A DNA stretch of 64,000 nt from Streptomyces sp. BHT-5-2 (GCF_019774615.1 NZ_CP081497.1:1488001-1552000), one strand, 5' to 3'; shown: positions 26,088-35,366, counted from the first letter of the stretch. Notes: generated from the sequence alone by a model not told the origin. A program made the numbers and translations.

Positions 26088-26197
26088 CGGGGCGTCCGGG
26101 GCCGTCTGACGGCCTCTCATGAGCACGGCGCGCGACACGAATGGGTGAAGCGCCGCGCGCTCGTGCCGTGTGCGCCCGCGCCTGTAATCTCGTCGGC

Positions 26198-28996
26198 ATG
26201 GCCTCACGTACGTCCGGCAAGGGAACCCAGCGCACGGCGGGCCCCTCGAAGCCGCGCGCCGGACAGTCCGGGGGCGCCGCGAAGAAGGCCGCCGCCAAGA
26301 AGGCGCCCGCGAAGCGGCCGCCGGCCAAGAAGAGCGCTGCCGCCAGGCAGGCACCGGCGCGGAAAGCGCCCGCCAAGAAGGCCGCGGCCAGGCCGGCGCC
26401 GTCGCCGACCGGTGGCGTCTACCGCGTGGCGCGGGCCTGCTGGCTCGGTGCCGCGCACGGCATCGGGGCGGTGTTCCGCGGCTTCGGGCGCGGGGCCAAG
26501 AACCTCGATCCGGCGCACCGCAAGGACGGGCTGGCGCTGCTGCTGCTCGGCCTGGCCCTGATCGTCGCGGCCGGCACCTGGTCCAATCTCTCGGGCCCGG
26601 TCGGCAATCTCGTCGAGCTGCTGGTCACCGGCGCGTTCGGCCGGCTCGACCTGGTCGTCCCGATCCTGCTCGGCGGCATCGCGATCCGGCTGATCCGCCA
26701 CCCGGAGCGGCCGGAGGCCAACGGCCGGATCGTCATCGGGCTCTCGGCGCTGGTGGTCGGCGTGCTCGGACAGGTGGCGATGGCCTGCGGGTCCCCGGGG
26801 CGGGACGACGGGCTCGGCGCCATACAGGACGCCGGTGGCTATGTCGGCTGGGCGGCGTCCAAACCGCTGATCTTCACCGTCGGGGAGACCCTGGCGGTGG
26901 CGCTGCTGGTGCTGCTGACCCTCTTCGGGCTGCTGGTGGTGACCGCGACGCCGGTGAACGCCATCCCGCAGCGGCTGCGGGCCCTCGGCGTGCGGCTCGG
27001 CCTGCTGGAGGGCGCGGAGGAGCCGGCAGAGGGGTACGACGGGTACGACGAGGCGGAGTACGCCGCGGAGTGGCGCGAGCAGCCGGCCCGCCGGACGCGT
27101 CGCGCCCCGGCGGCGGACGACGAGGCGGACGCGCTGGAGGAGGCCGCGCTCGCCAGGCGGCGGCCGCCGCGGCGGGGCTCGGAGCGGCCCGCCGACCGCC
27201 CGATGGACGCTGTGGACGTGGCCGCCGCGGCCGCCGCGGCGCTGGACGGCGCGGTGCTGCACGGCGTCCAGCCCTCGCCGCTGGTCGCCGAGCTCAGCGG
27301 CGGCATCGGGGAGCGCCGGGAGCGCGGCACGGACACCGGTGAGCAGAGCGGCGGGGTGCCGCCGGCCCGGGGCGCGGAGCCGCCCACGGCGGGCAGCGGC
27401 GCCGAGCGCCCCTCGAAGGTGCCCGACCTCACCAAGTCGTCGGTGCCGGACCTCACCAAGGCCGCGCCGGAGCCGTCCGGTGAGCTGCCGCCGCGCGCCG
27501 AGCAGCTCCAGCTCGCCGGCGACATCACCTATGGGCTGCCCTCGCTCGACCTGCTCACCCGGGGCGGGCCGGGCAAGGCGCGCAGCGCCGCCAACGACGC
27601 CATAGTGGACTCGCTGTCGAACGTCTTCACCGAGTTCAAGGTCGATGCCGCGGTCACCGGCTTCACCCGCGGCCCGACGGTCACCCGCTACGAGGTCGAG
27701 CTCGGCCCCGCGGTGAAGGTCGAGAAGATCACGGCACTGGCCAAGAACATCGCCTACGCGGTGGCCTCCCCGGACGTGCGGATCATCTCGCCGATCCCCG
27801 GCAAGTCCGCGGTCGGCATCGAGATCCCGAACACCGACCGCGAGATGGTCAACGTCGGGGACGTGCTGCGCCTCGCGGACGCCGCCGAGGACGACCATCC
27901 GATGCTGGTCGCGCTCGGCAAGGACGTCGAGGGCGGCTATGTGATGGCGAACATCGCGAAGATGCCGCACGTCCTGGTCGCCGGCGCGACCGGCTCGGGC
28001 AAGTCGTCGTGCATCAACTGCCTGATCACCTCGATCATGATGCGCGCCACCCCCGAGGACGTCCGGATGGTGCTGATCGACCCCAAGCGCGTCGAGCTGA
28101 CGGCCTACGAGGGCATTCCGCACCTGATCACGCCGATCATCACCAACCCCAAGCGGGCCGCCGAGGCGCTGCAGTGGGTGGTGCGCGAGATGGACCTGCG
28201 CTACGACGACCTCGCGGCGTTCGGCTACCGCCACATCGACGACTTCAACGAGGCGGTCCGCACCGGCAAGCTCAAGACGCCCGAGGGCAGCGAGCGGGAG
28301 CTGGCCCCGTACCCGTATCTGCTGGTGATCGTCGACGAGCTGGCGGACCTGATGATGGTGGCGCCGCGGGACGTCGAGGACGCCATCGTCCGCATCACGC
28401 AGCTGGCCCGTGCGGCCGGTATCCACCTGGTGCTGGCGACCCAGCGGCCGTCGGTCGACGTCGTCACCGGCCTGATCAAGGCCAATGTGCCGTCCCGGCT
28501 GGCGTTCGCGACCTCCTCGCTGGCCGACAGCCGGGTCATCCTCGACCAGCCGGGCGCCGAGAAGCTGATCGGCAAGGGCGACGGGCTGTTCCTGCCGATG
28601 GGCGCGAACAAGCCGGTCCGGATGCAGGGCGCGTTCGTCACCGAGGAGGAGGTGGCCGTCGTCGTCCAGCACTGCAAGGACCAGATGGCGCCCGTCTTCC
28701 GGGACGACGTCACCGTCGGCTCCAAGCAGAAGAAGGAGATCGACGAGGACATCGGCGACGACCTCGACCTGCTGTGCCAGGCCGCGGAGCTGGTGGTCTC
28801 CACCCAGTTCGGTTCGACGTCGATGCTGCAGCGCAAGCTGCGGGTGGGGTTCGCCAAGGCGGGCCGGCTGATGGACCTGATGGAGTCGCGGAACGTCGTC
28901 GGGCCGAGCGAGGGCTCCAAGGCGCGGGACGTGTTGGTCAAGCCCGATGAACTGGACGGAGTGCTGGCGCTGATCCGGGGGGAGGCTAACCAGTAG
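26198..28996 (+). CDS. ftsK: FtsK/SpoIIIE DNA translocase
   Basis: 932 aa. The N-terminus (about 1-75) is extremely rich in Lys/Ala/Pro (AAKKAPAKRPPAKKS-type repeats), like histone H1 tails. Four or so membrane helices follow (about 105-260). A long linker contains the doublet VPDLTKSSVPDLTKA. The motor domain (about 430-800) has Walker A AGATGSGKSSCIN and Walker B LLVIVDELADLMM. The C-terminal winged-helix gamma domain (about 860-932; LVVSTQFGSTSMLQRKLRVGF trimmed) reads DNA polarity sequences. It segregates chromosomes during sporulation septation. The ATG is chosen at 26198. Confidence 0.95.
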   Translation: MASRTSGKGTQRTAGPSKPRAGQSGGAAKKAAAKKAPAKRPPAKKSAAARQAPARKAPAKKAAARPAPSPTGGVYRVARACWLGAAHGIGAVFRGFGRGAKNLDPAHRKDGLALLLLGLALIVAAGTWSNLSGPVGNLVELLVTGAFGRLDLVVPILLGGIAIRLIRHPERPEANGRIVIGLSALVVGVLGQVAMACGSPGRDDGLGAIQDAGGYVGWAASKPLIFTVGETLAVALLVLLTLFGLLVVTATPVNAIPQRLRALGVRLGLLEGAEEPAEGYDGYDEAEYAAEWREQPARRTRRAPAADDEADALEEAALARRRPPRRGSERPADRPMDAVDVAAAAAAALDGAVLHGVQPSPLVAELSGGIGERRERGTDTGEQSGGVPPARGAEPPTAGSGAERPSKVPDLTKSSVPDLTKAAPEPSGELPPRAEQLQLAGDITYGLPSLDLLTRGGPGKARSAANDAIVDSLSNVFTEFKVDAAVTGFTRGPTVTRYEVELGPAVKVEKITALAKNIAYAVASPDVRIISPIPGKSAVGIEIPNTDREMVNVGDVLRLADAAEDDHPMLVALGKDVEGGYVMANIAKMPHVLVAGATGSGKSSCINCLITSIMMRATPEDVRMVLIDPKRVELTAYEGIPHLITPIITNPKRAAEALQWVVREMDLRYDDLAAFGYRHIDDFNEAVRTGKLKTPEGSERELAPYPYLLVIVDELADLMMVAPRDVEDAIVRITQLARAAGIHLVLATQRPSVDVVTGLIKANVPSRLAFATSSLADSRVILDQPGAEKLIGKGDGLFLPMGANKPVRMQGAFVTEEEVAVVVQHCKDQMAPVFRDDVTVGSKQKKEIDEDIGDDLDLLCQAAELVVSTQFGSTSMLQRKLRVGFAKAGRLMDLMESRNVVGPSEGSKARDVLVKPDELDGVLALIRGEANQ

Positions 28997-29025
28997 CACG
29001 CACGTACGGTCCAGCCCGTGCGTGC
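28996..29025 (+). terminator. Hairpin at the end of ftsK
   Basis: GCACGCACG / CGTGCGTGC with a 12-nt loop, beginning on the last base of the stop codon. Confidence 0.6.
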
Positions 29026-29220
29026 GCGGAGGCAACCGTTTCCCTTGGCGGTTCGTCAAGTTGAGGGAGGCGGGGGAGGACGCTCCGGCCTCCGGCCCCG
29101 AGGCGGTGCCGAGGGGCGTTCTGATGGCGTACAAACCCGGCTCTTCCGCTTGCCCGACCCTTTCGCAACACCCCTAGACTGAACTTCCAGCAGGTGGCTA
29201 CACGCTCGAAAGGCGCACCC

Positions 29221-30078
29221 GTGTCCATCGGCAACTCCCCCAACTCCCCCGAAGAGGACCGGCCTTCTCCCGGTCCGGACCAGCCTTCCCCCGGTCCGGA
29301 CCGGCCGTCGGTCGGTCGAGCCCTCCAGCAGGCCCGCATCGGCGCGGGACTGACCGTCGAAGAGGTCAGTACGGCGACGCGGGTGCGGATCCCGATCGTG
29401 CAGTCCATCGAGCAGGACGACTTCTCGCGGTGCGGCGGCGACGTCTATGCGCGCGGCCACATCAGAACGCTCGCCCGCGCCGTCTCCCTGGACCCCGGCC
29501 CCCTGGTCGAACGCTACGACGCCGACCACGGCGGCCGGCCCTCGCCGACCGTCGCCGCCCCGCTCTTCGAGGCGGAGCGGATCCGGCCGGAACCCCGCCG
29601 CCCCAACTGGACCGCCGCGATGGTCGCCGCCATCGTCGCGGTGATCGGCTTCGCCGGCTTCACGTTCTTCAGCGGCGGCAGCAAGCACGAGGGCGGCCCG
29701 ATCGCCTCGGACACCGCCAAGGCCGACAAACCGGGACCGGCCCGCACCATCCACCCCCGGGCCCCGCAGCCTCCCCAGCCGGCACCCTCCGACAGCGCCA
29801 TCGCCGGGCTGCCCAAGGACAAGGTCACGATCAAGGTGACCGCCAAGGACGGGCAGAGCTGGATCTCCGCCAAGGACGCCGACGGCACGCTCCTGCAGGA
29901 CGGGCTGCTCAAGCAGGGGGAGTCGAAGACGTTCACCGACAAGAAGCGGATCGACCTCGTCGTCGGCAACGCCGGCGCCGTACAGCTGTACGTCAACGGC
30001 AAGGAGGTCAAGAAGGTCGGCGACGAGGGCTCCGTGGAGCGGCTGAGCTACACGCCGGGAGACCCGCAGGCCGGCTGA
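29221..30078 (+). CDS. RodZ-like helix-turn-helix membrane protein (DUF4115 type)
   Basis: 285 aa from GTG with GAAAGG upstream. A Ser/Pro-rich N-terminus carries the doublet SPGPDQPSPGPD. An XRE-like HTH follows (about 30-95; LQQARIGAGLTVEEVSTATRVRIPIVQSIE), with the typical DVYARGHIRTLAR end. One membrane helix lies at about 140-160. A Pro-rich linker leads to an extracytoplasmic beta-domain (about 205-280; VTIKVTAKDGQSWISAKDADG). RodZ-type proteins link cytoskeleton and wall synthesis in rods. The job in Streptomyces is not established. It sits between ftsK and rimO as in other streptomycetes. Confidence 0.85.
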   Translation: MSIGNSPNSPEEDRPSPGPDQPSPGPDRPSVGRALQQARIGAGLTVEEVSTATRVRIPIVQSIEQDDFSRCGGDVYARGHIRTLARAVSLDPGPLVERYDADHGGRPSPTVAAPLFEAERIRPEPRRPNWTAAMVAAIVAVIGFAGFTFFSGGSKHEGGPIASDTAKADKPGPARTIHPRAPQPPQPAPSDSAIAGLPKDKVTIKVTAKDGQSWISAKDADGTLLQDGLLKQGESKTFTDKKRIDLVVGNAGAVQLYVNGKEVKKVGDEGSVERLSYTPGDPQAG

Positions 30079-30095
30079 CGGACCGGTGCCCGGAA

Positions 30096-30141
30096 GGTCT
30101 CCGCCGCCCGCCCCGGGGCTCCCGGACGGGCGGCGGAGACC
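30096..30141 (+). terminator. Hairpin between the RodZ-like gene and rimO
   Basis: Perfect 15-bp stem, GGTCTCCGCCGCCCG / CGGGCGGCGGAGACC, with a 16-nt loop, 18 nt after the stop. Confidence 0.7.
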
Positions 30142-30183
30142 TGCGCGCCATGGGGGTGTCCGGGACGAAGTAGGCTGAGCCCC

Positions 30184-31704
30184 ATGCCCGAACGCCGTAC
30201 CGTCGCCCTTGTCACCCTTGGCTGCGCCCGTAACGAGGTGGACTCGGAGGAGCTCGCAGGCCGCTTGGCAGCGGACGGCTGGGAGCTCGTCGAGGACGCC
30301 AACGACGCGGACGTGGCCGTCGTCAACACCTGCGGCTTCGTCGAGGCCGCCAAGAAGGACTCCGTCGACGCCCTGCTGGAGGCCAACGATCTGAAGGCCG
30401 CGGCCCGGGAGGGAGAGGGCCGCACCCAGGCCGTCGTCGCGGTCGGCTGCATGGCCGAGCGCTACGGCAAGGAGCTGGCCGAGGCGCTGCCCGAGGCGGA
30501 CGGGGTGCTCGGCTTCGACGACTACGCCGACATCTCCGACCGGCTCCAGACGATCCTGAGCGGCGGCATCCACGCCTCGCACACCCCGCGCGACCGCCGC
30601 AAGCTGCTGCCGATCAGCCCGGCAGAGCGCCAGGGCGCCGCCGGCGTCGCGCTGCCCGGCCACGCCCAGGACGCCGCCGCGGAGCCGGCGGCCCCGCCCC
30701 AGGACCTGCCCACGGGCCTCGCGCCGGCTTCCGGGCCGCGGGCGCCGCTCCGCCGCCGGCTGGGCGACGAGCCGGTCGCCTCGGTGAAGCTGGCCTCGGG
30801 CTGCGACCGGCGCTGCTCGTTCTGCGCGATCCCGTCCTTCCGCGGCTCGTTCATCTCCCGCCGGCCCTCCGACGTGCTCGGCGAGACCCGATGGCTGGCC
30901 GAGCAGGGCGTCAAGGAGATCATGCTGGTCTCCGAGAACAACACCTCCTACGGCAAGGACCTCGGCGACATCCGGCTGCTGGAGACGCTGCTGCCGGAGC
31001 TGGCCGCGGTCGACGGCATCGAGCGGATCCGGGTCAGCTACCTCCAGCCCGCCGAGATGCGGCCCGGTCTGATCGACGTGCTGACCGGCACCGACAAGGT
31101 CGCGCCCTACTTCGACCTGTCCTTCCAGCACTCGGCGCCGGGCGTGCTGCGCGCGATGCGGCGGTTCGGCGACACCGACCGCTTCCTGGAGCTGCTGGAG
31201 ACCATCCGCACCAAGGCGCCCCAGGCCGGGGCGCGCTCCAACTTCATCGTCGGCTTCCCCGGCGAGACGGAGAGCGACCTGGCGGAGCTGGAGCGCTTCC
31301 TCGGCGCGGCCCGGCTGGACGCCATCGGCGTCTTCGGCTACTCCGACGAGGACGGCACCGAGGCCGCCGGCTACGACGACAAGGTCGATCCCGAGGTGGT
31401 CGCCGAGCGGCTGGACCGGGTGTCCCGGCTGGCCGAGGAGCTGACCGCGCAGCGGGCGGCCGAGCGGGTCGGGGAGACGGTCCGGGTGCTGGTGGACCGG
31501 ATCGACGACGAGGACGACGGGATCGTCGGGCGGGCCGCGCACCAGGCGCCGGAGACCGACGGGGTCACGCTGCTCACGACCGGCCAGGAGCTGCGGCCCG
31601 GTCGTATGGTCGAAGCAAAGGTGGTCGCGAGCGAGGGCGTGGACCTCGTGGCGGAGGTGCTGTCGGTGGACGGTACGGGGTGTACCGAGGAGGCGGGCAG
31701 ATGA
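30184..31704 (+). CDS. rimO: Ribosomal protein S12 methylthiotransferase
   Basis: Radical-SAM enzyme that methylthiolates Asp in ribosomal protein S12. 506 aa. The N-terminal MTTase domain carries three cluster cysteines ([30 protein letters not shown]). The radical SAM cluster motif is CDRRCSFC near residue 203. A TRAM domain lies at the C-terminus ([20 protein letters not shown]). Between the two catalytic domains, about residues 140-195, is a low-complexity Ala/Pro insert not found in shorter homologues. Its stop overlaps the pgsA start (ATGA). Confidence 0.95.
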   Translation: MPERRTVALVTLGCARNEVDSEELAGRLAADGWELVEDANDADVAVVNTCGFVEAAKKDSVDALLEANDLKAAAREGEGRTQAVVAVGCMAERYGKELAEALPEADGVLGFDDYADISDRLQTILSGGIHASHTPRDRRKLLPISPAERQGAAGVALPGHAQDAAAEPAAPPQDLPTGLAPASGPRAPLRRRLGDEPVASVKLASGCDRRCSFCAIPSFRGSFISRRPSDVLGETRWLAEQGVKEIMLVSENNTSYGKDLGDIRLLETLLPELAAVDGIERIRVSYLQPAEMRPGLIDVLTGTDKVAPYFDLSFQHSAPGVLRAMRRFGDTDRFLELLETIRTKAPQAGARSNFIVGFPGETESDLAELERFLGAARLDAIGVFGYSDEDGTEAAGYDDKVDPEVVAERLDRVSRLAEELTAQRAAERVGETVRVLVDRIDDEDDGIVGRAAHQAPETDGVTLLTTGQELRPGRMVEAKVVASEGVDLVAEVLSVDGTGCTEEAGR

Positions 31705-32342
31705 GCGGGGCCTCGGCTTCCGCCGCCGGGAGGCCGCGCCCCGCGCCGGCCGTCCGGCAGGCCGGGCTGTGGAACATCGCCAACGTCCTGACGATGCTGC
31801 GGCTGCTGCTGGTCCCGGCGTTCGTGCTGCTGCTGATGCACGACGGCGGGACGAGTCCGGCCTGGCGGTCGTTCGCCTGGGCGGCCTTCGCCGTCGCCAT
31901 GATCACCGACGTCTTCGACGGTCATCTGGCCCGCACGTACAACCTGGTCACCGACTTCGGCAAGATCGCCGACCCGATCGCCGACAAGGCGATCATGGGG
32001 GCCGCGCTGATCTGCCTGTCGGTGCTGGGGGATCTGCCCTGGTGGGTCACGGGCTTGATCCTCTTCAGGGAGCTGGGCATCACCCTGATGCGGTTCTGGG
32101 TGATCAAGCACGGAGTGATTCCGGCCAGCCGGGGCGGCAAGATCAAGACATTGGCGCAGGGCACCGCGGTGGGCATGTACGTCCTGATGCTGTCCGGGCC
32201 GCTGGCCACCTTCCGCTGGTGGGTGATGGCGGTGGCCGTGGTGCTGACGGTGGCGACCGGGCTCGACTACGTCCGACAGGCCGTGGTGCTGCGCCGGGCC
32301 GGACTGGCCCAGGAGCGCGCCGAGCGGGACGAGACCCGGTGA
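31701..32342 (+). CDS. pgsA: CDP-diacylglycerol--glycerol-3-phosphate 3-phosphatidyltransferase
   Basis: Makes phosphatidylglycerol phosphate in the membrane. 213 aa. The CDP-alcohol phosphotransferase motif DGx2ARx8Gx3Dx3D is present in [10 protein letters not shown]...[13 protein letters not shown] (near residues 74-100). Four or more membrane helices. The start is ATG overlapping the rimO stop, and the stop overlaps the next GTG, so rimO-pgsA-cinA are translated as a coupled set. Confidence 0.94.
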   Translation: MSGASASAAGRPRPAPAVRQAGLWNIANVLTMLRLLLVPAFVLLLMHDGGTSPAWRSFAWAAFAVAMITDVFDGHLARTYNLVTDFGKIADPIADKAIMGAALICLSVLGDLPWWVTGLILFRELGITLMRFWVIKHGVIPASRGGKIKTLAQGTAVGMYVLMLSGPLATFRWWVMAVAVVLTVATGLDYVRQAVVLRRAGLAQERAERDETR

Positions 32343-32860
32343 ACGCGCCGGGTTCTGCGGCGGCCGGGGCGCTGGAAGCGCTCGCCGGCCGGGGGCAGAG
32401 CCTGGCGGTGGCCGAGTCGCTCACCGGCGGGCTGGTCGCGGGCGAGCTGACCGCGGTCCCCGGGGCCTCACGGGTGGTGCGCGGGGCGGTCACCGCGTAC
32501 GCCACCGACGTCAAGCGGGAGCTGCTGGGGGTGGACGGCGCGCTACTGGCCGACCGCGGGGCGGTGGACGGCGAGGTGGCGCGGCAGATGGCCGGCGGGG
32601 TGCGCCGGGTGCTCGGCGCCGACTGGGGCATCGCCACCACGGGCGTGGCCGGGCCCGAGCCGCAGGACGGGCAGCCGGTGGGCACCGTCTACGTCGCCGT
32701 CCAGGGCCCGGACGGCGCGGGGCAGGTGCGGCGGCTGGCGCTGGCGGGGGACCGTGAGCGGATCCGCCGGGACAGCGTGCAGGCCGTGCTCGCGCTGCTG
32801 TTGAGCGAACTCACAGAAAATGTGCGGGCACAGGATACGGAACAACACGGGGGGAATTGA
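32339..32860 (+). CDS. CinA C-terminal domain protein (nicotinamide-nucleotide amidase type)
   Basis: 173 aa corresponding to the C-terminal domain of CinA / PncC. The signature is SLAVAESLTGGLVAGELTAVPGAS, with GIATTGVAGPEPQDGQPVGTVYVAV further on. PncC-type proteins deamidate NMN in pyridine-nucleotide salvage. The N-terminal CinA domain is absent. GTG overlaps the pgsA stop. Confidence 0.9.
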   Translation: MNAPGSAAAGALEALAGRGQSLAVAESLTGGLVAGELTAVPGASRVVRGAVTAYATDVKRELLGVDGALLADRGAVDGEVARQMAGGVRRVLGADWGIATTGVAGPEPQDGQPVGTVYVAVQGPDGAGQVRRLALAGDRERIRRDSVQAVLALLLSELTENVRAQDTEQHGGN

Positions 32861-32969
32861 TGTTTGCAGCCCTGAGTGAACACGTACTCGCTCCCGGCAC
32901 GGCTGCGGCCCGAGGCGGTACGGTGGGGCGAGAAGGATCCGCATCCGAGGTCCGAGGAGGGAGCCAGCG

Positions 32970-33353
32970 ATGATTCTGCTTCGTCGCCTGCTGGGTGACG
33001 TGCTGCGCCGACAGCGTCAGCGCCAAGGCCGCACCCTGCGCGAGGTCTCGTCCTCCGCCCGGGTGTCGCTCGGCTACTTGTCCGAGGTCGAGAGGGGCCA
33101 GAAGGAGGCGTCCTCCGAGCTGCTCTCGGCGATCTGCGACGCGCTGGATGTGCGCATGTCCGAGCTGATGCGGGAGGTCAGCGACGAGCTGGCGCTCGCC
33201 GAGCTGGCCGCGTCCGCGGCCGTGACCGACACGGTGCCGGCACCGGTCCGGCCGAAGCTCAATTCGGTGTCCGTCACGTCCCTGGCCGGTGTGCCGGAGG
33301 AGCGCGTGACCATCAAGTCCCCGGCCGACGTCGTGGATGTCGTCGCGGCCTGA
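32970..33353 (+). CDS. clgR: ClgR-like transcriptional regulator
   Basis: 127 aa. An XRE-type HTH spans about residues 15-70 ([22 protein letters not shown]). The C-terminal tail ends VVDVVAA. ClgR activates clp and lon protease genes in Streptomyces and Corynebacterium. In S. lividans it is itself degraded by ClpP in a way that depends on two C-terminal alanines, and the AA end seen here fits. ATG follows GAGGAGGGAG. The position after cinA is the usual actinobacterial one. Confidence 0.9.
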   Translation: MILLRRLLGDVLRRQRQRQGRTLREVSSSARVSLGYLSEVERGQKEASSELLSAICDALDVRMSELMREVSDELALAELAASAAVTDTVPAPVRPKLNSVSVTSLAGVPEERVTIKSPADVVDVVAA

Positions 33354-33366
33354 CACCGCAGACCAC

Positions 33367-33417
33367 GCATACGCGAAGCCCCGGCGGGCAGCAGCCCCGC
33401 CGGGGCTTCGCGTATGC
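33367..33417. terminator. Strong hairpin after clgR
   Basis: Perfect 22-bp stem (arms 33367-33388 and 33396-33417, outer bases GCATACGCGAAG / CTTCGCGTATGC) with a 7-nt loop and no T-run. Confidence 0.85.
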
Positions 33418-33499
33418 CCGTCGGTTCCCGGCCGGGGCCCGGCCGGCCGTCTCCGGGCTGCTCGGTGTGAAGCCCTGGCCCGTACCATGGGGCCAAATC

Positions 33500-33520
33500 G
33501 GAATATTCGCCCGAATATCC
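33500..33520. promoter_or_regulatory. Near-palindrome upstream of dps
   Basis: GGAATATTCG followed by CC and CGAATATCC. The arms match except for one extra A in the left arm. It is strikingly AT-rich against its surroundings and lies 28-48 nt upstream of the dps start, where an operator or -10/-35 region would be. The binding protein is unknown. Confidence 0.5.
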
Positions 33521-33547
33521 TTAATGCACCTGAAAGGGAGTATCTGG

Positions 33548-34018
33548 ATGTCTGTGGTCACAAGCACGCTGTCCGATGAAGCCCGTACCGTCGTCGGCAA
33601 CGCCCTCCAGGGCGCCCTGGTCGATCTGGTGGATCTCTCCCTGGTCGCCAAGCAGGTGCACTGGAACGTCGTCGGTCCGCGCTTCCGCTCCGTCCACCTC
33701 CAGCTCGACGACGTCGTCGCCTCCGCGCGGCAGCACGCCGACACGGTGGCCGAGCGGGCCTCGGCGATCGGGGTCACGCCGGACGGCCGGTGCGCGACGG
33801 TCGCCAAGACCAGCGGCATCAGCGAGGCGCCCGACGGCTGGGTCAAGGACGGCGACGTCGTCCGCACGATGGTGGACGCGCTCGGCGCGATCATCGGGCG
33901 GATGCGGGAGCGGATCGCCGCCACCGACGAGCCCGACCCGGTCTCCCAGGACATCCTCATCGGCCTCACCGCCGATCTGGAGAAGCACCACTGGATGTTC
34001 CAGGCCGAGGCCCACTGA
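33548..34018 (+). CDS. Dps-family ferritin-like DNA-protection protein
   Basis: 156 aa. Forms a dodecamer that oxidises and stores iron, and some members bind DNA. Ferroxidase-site residues are visible in the usual places: KQVHWNVVGPRF (His) and HLQLDDVVASARQHADTVAERA (Asp and downstream acidic residue). ATG at 33548 follows AAAGGGAG. The N- and C-terminal tails are short, so DNA binding by a tail is doubtful. S. coelicolor has several Dps paralogues and I cannot say which this is. Confidence 0.93.
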   Translation: MSVVTSTLSDEARTVVGNALQGALVDLVDLSLVAKQVHWNVVGPRFRSVHLQLDDVVASARQHADTVAERASAIGVTPDGRCATVAKTSGISEAPDGWVKDGDVVRTMVDALGAIIGRMRERIAATDEPDPVSQDILIGLTADLEKHHWMFQAEAH

Positions 34019-34049
34019 CCGTGACCGCGACGCGGTGACCGGTCGCCGA

Positions 34050-34133
34050 CCGGGCCCGCCGCCCGGGACCCGGAGCGCACCGCACGCGCCGGGCGTGCGC
34101 CGGTGCGCCCCTGCCGCCGGGCGGCGGGCCCGG
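34050..34133 (+). terminator. 84-nt nested dyad after dps
   Basis: Three nested inverted repeats. Outer 17-bp arms are 34050-34066 / 34117-34133 (CCGGGCCCGCCGCCCGG and its complement). The middle pair is GCGCACCG / CGGTGCGC (34075-34082 / 34101-34108), and the inner pair is GCACGC / GCGTGC. It sits about 30 nt after the dps stop and is most simply a terminator. Confidence 0.6.
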
Positions 34134-34159
34134 TCTAGCGTCGGCCCGAGGAGGCAGGC

Positions 34160-34510
34160 ATGGCGAGGCGTGCGAGGTCCGTGCCGGGACGGTGGATATC
34201 CGCGGCGCTCGTCGGGGGCCTGTGGTGGTGGGCGGTGTGCCGGCTGGTTCTGTGGCCGGGGTCGGCGGGGCCGGTGGAGGGCACGGTGGCCGTGGCCGGC
34301 TGGGGGCTCAGTCTGCTGCCGGTGCACTGCGTTCCGTGGAACGGGCGGCGCGAGGGCGCCCGGGGCCGCGGTGCGGGGCGCGGTGATGTGACGGCGGCCG
34401 TCGAGGCGCGGCTTGTCGAGGCGTGGCGGGGGAGTGCGCCGGGGCGGCTCGTCGAGGGGCGGCGGCGCCGGTCGGGAGAGCGGGCGGAGCGGGGCGGCGG
34501 GCCCGAGTGA
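34160..34510 (+). CDS. Small membrane protein, unknown function
   Basis: 116 aa, with an excellent ribosome site GAGGAGG 5 nt before ATG. Two hydrophobic segments (WISAALVGGLWWWAVCRLVL and VEGTVAVAGWGLSLLPVHC) are followed by a basic, Arg/Gly-rich cytoplasmic tail. No family recognised. It converges with the nei-type gene. The two stops are 38 nt apart. Confidence 0.65.
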   Translation: MARRARSVPGRWISAALVGGLWWWAVCRLVLWPGSAGPVEGTVAVAGWGLSLLPVHCVPWNGRREGARGRGAGRGDVTAAVEARLVEAWRGSAPGRLVEGRRRRSGERAERGGGPE

Positions 34511-34547
34511 TGCGGGTTTCTGGTGGGTGTGGGTGTGCCTGGTGGGG

Positions 34548-35366
34548 TCACGGTGAGGGGGAGGGCGGTGCCGCCGGTGGCCGTGGTTGGCAGGTGGGGC
34601 ACCAGTAGGTGACGCGTTCCTCGGCGGCGGGGTCCTGGTCGGCGGTGCGTACGGGCGTGCCGCAGCGCAGACAGGGGCGGCCGGCGCGGCCGTAGACCCA
34701 CAGCCGGCGGTCGGGGCGGTACCCCCACGGGGTCGTGATCCGGGCGGGGCGGTTCCTGTTGGCCTCCAGTAGCTTCCGGGCGAGCGCCGGGGCGCGCTCG
34801 GGTGCGGTGAGGCGGCCGACCGGGAGCCAGGGGGAGGCGCCGAGCAGGAAGCACAGCTCGGATTTGTAGACATTGCCGATGCCGGCGAGGTTGCGCTGGT
34901 CGAGCAGGGCCTCGCCGAGGGGCCGGTCGGGCGCGGTGAGCAGCCGTCGCAGGGCCTCGGCGGGGTCCCAGTCCGGGCCCAGCAGATCCGGGCCGAGATG
35001 GCCGGTGACCTGGGACTCGTCAGCGGTGCGCAGGAGTTCCAGGACCGGGAGGCGGTAGCCGACGGCGGTGTGCGCGGCGGTGCCGAGGATCGCCCGGATC
35101 TGGTGCGCGGGGCCGCCGCGCCAGCGCTCGGCCGGGGCGTAGATCTTCCAGGCGCCGTCCATCCGCAGATGGGAGTGGAGGGTGAGGCCGCCCTCGAAGC
35201 GGGTGAGCAGGTGCTTGCCGTGGGGGACCACCGCGAGCACCGTGCGGCCGGTGAGGTCCACCGTGGCCAGGCGGGGGACGCGCAGGTCGCAGCGGGTCAG
35301 CGGGCTGCCGGCCAGCGCCTGGTGGAGACGGTGGGCCAGCCGCCAGACGGTGTCGCCTTCGGGCAT
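34548..35366 (-). CDS. Endonuclease VIII / Fpg-type DNA glycosylase
   Basis: Base-excision glycosylase/AP lyase for oxidised bases, 272 aa. The N-terminal MPEGDTVWRLAHRL gives the catalytic Pro2 and Glu3 after Met removal, which fixes the start at 35366 and not at the upstream in-frame ATG. The H2TH region is DQRNLAGIGNVYKSELCFL. A C-terminal zinc finger has CLRCG and CPTCQ. The MPEGDTVW start is typical of actinobacterial Nei (not Fpg) proteins. It lies directly downstream of the Lhr-type helicase on the same strand, so the two may act in one repair pathway. Confidence 0.94.
   Translation of the reverse strand: MPEGDTVWRLAHRLHQALAGSPLTRCDLRVPRLATVDLTGRTVLAVVPHGKHLLTRFEGGLTLHSHLRMDGAWKIYAPAERWRGGPAHQIRAILGTAAHTAVGYRLPVLELLRTADESQVTGHLGPDLLGPDWDPAEALRRLLTAPDRPLGEALLDQRNLAGIGNVYKSELCFLLGASPWLPVGRLTAPERAPALARKLLEANRNRPARITTPWGYRPDRRLWVYGRAGRPCLRCGTPVRTADQDPAAEERVTYWCPTCQPRPPAAPPSPSP

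Noticed and set aside
26270-26420. Short lysine-alanine repeats as a DNA satellite
   Set aside because: They are in frame within FtsK with irregular units, so they are better read as a protein tail.
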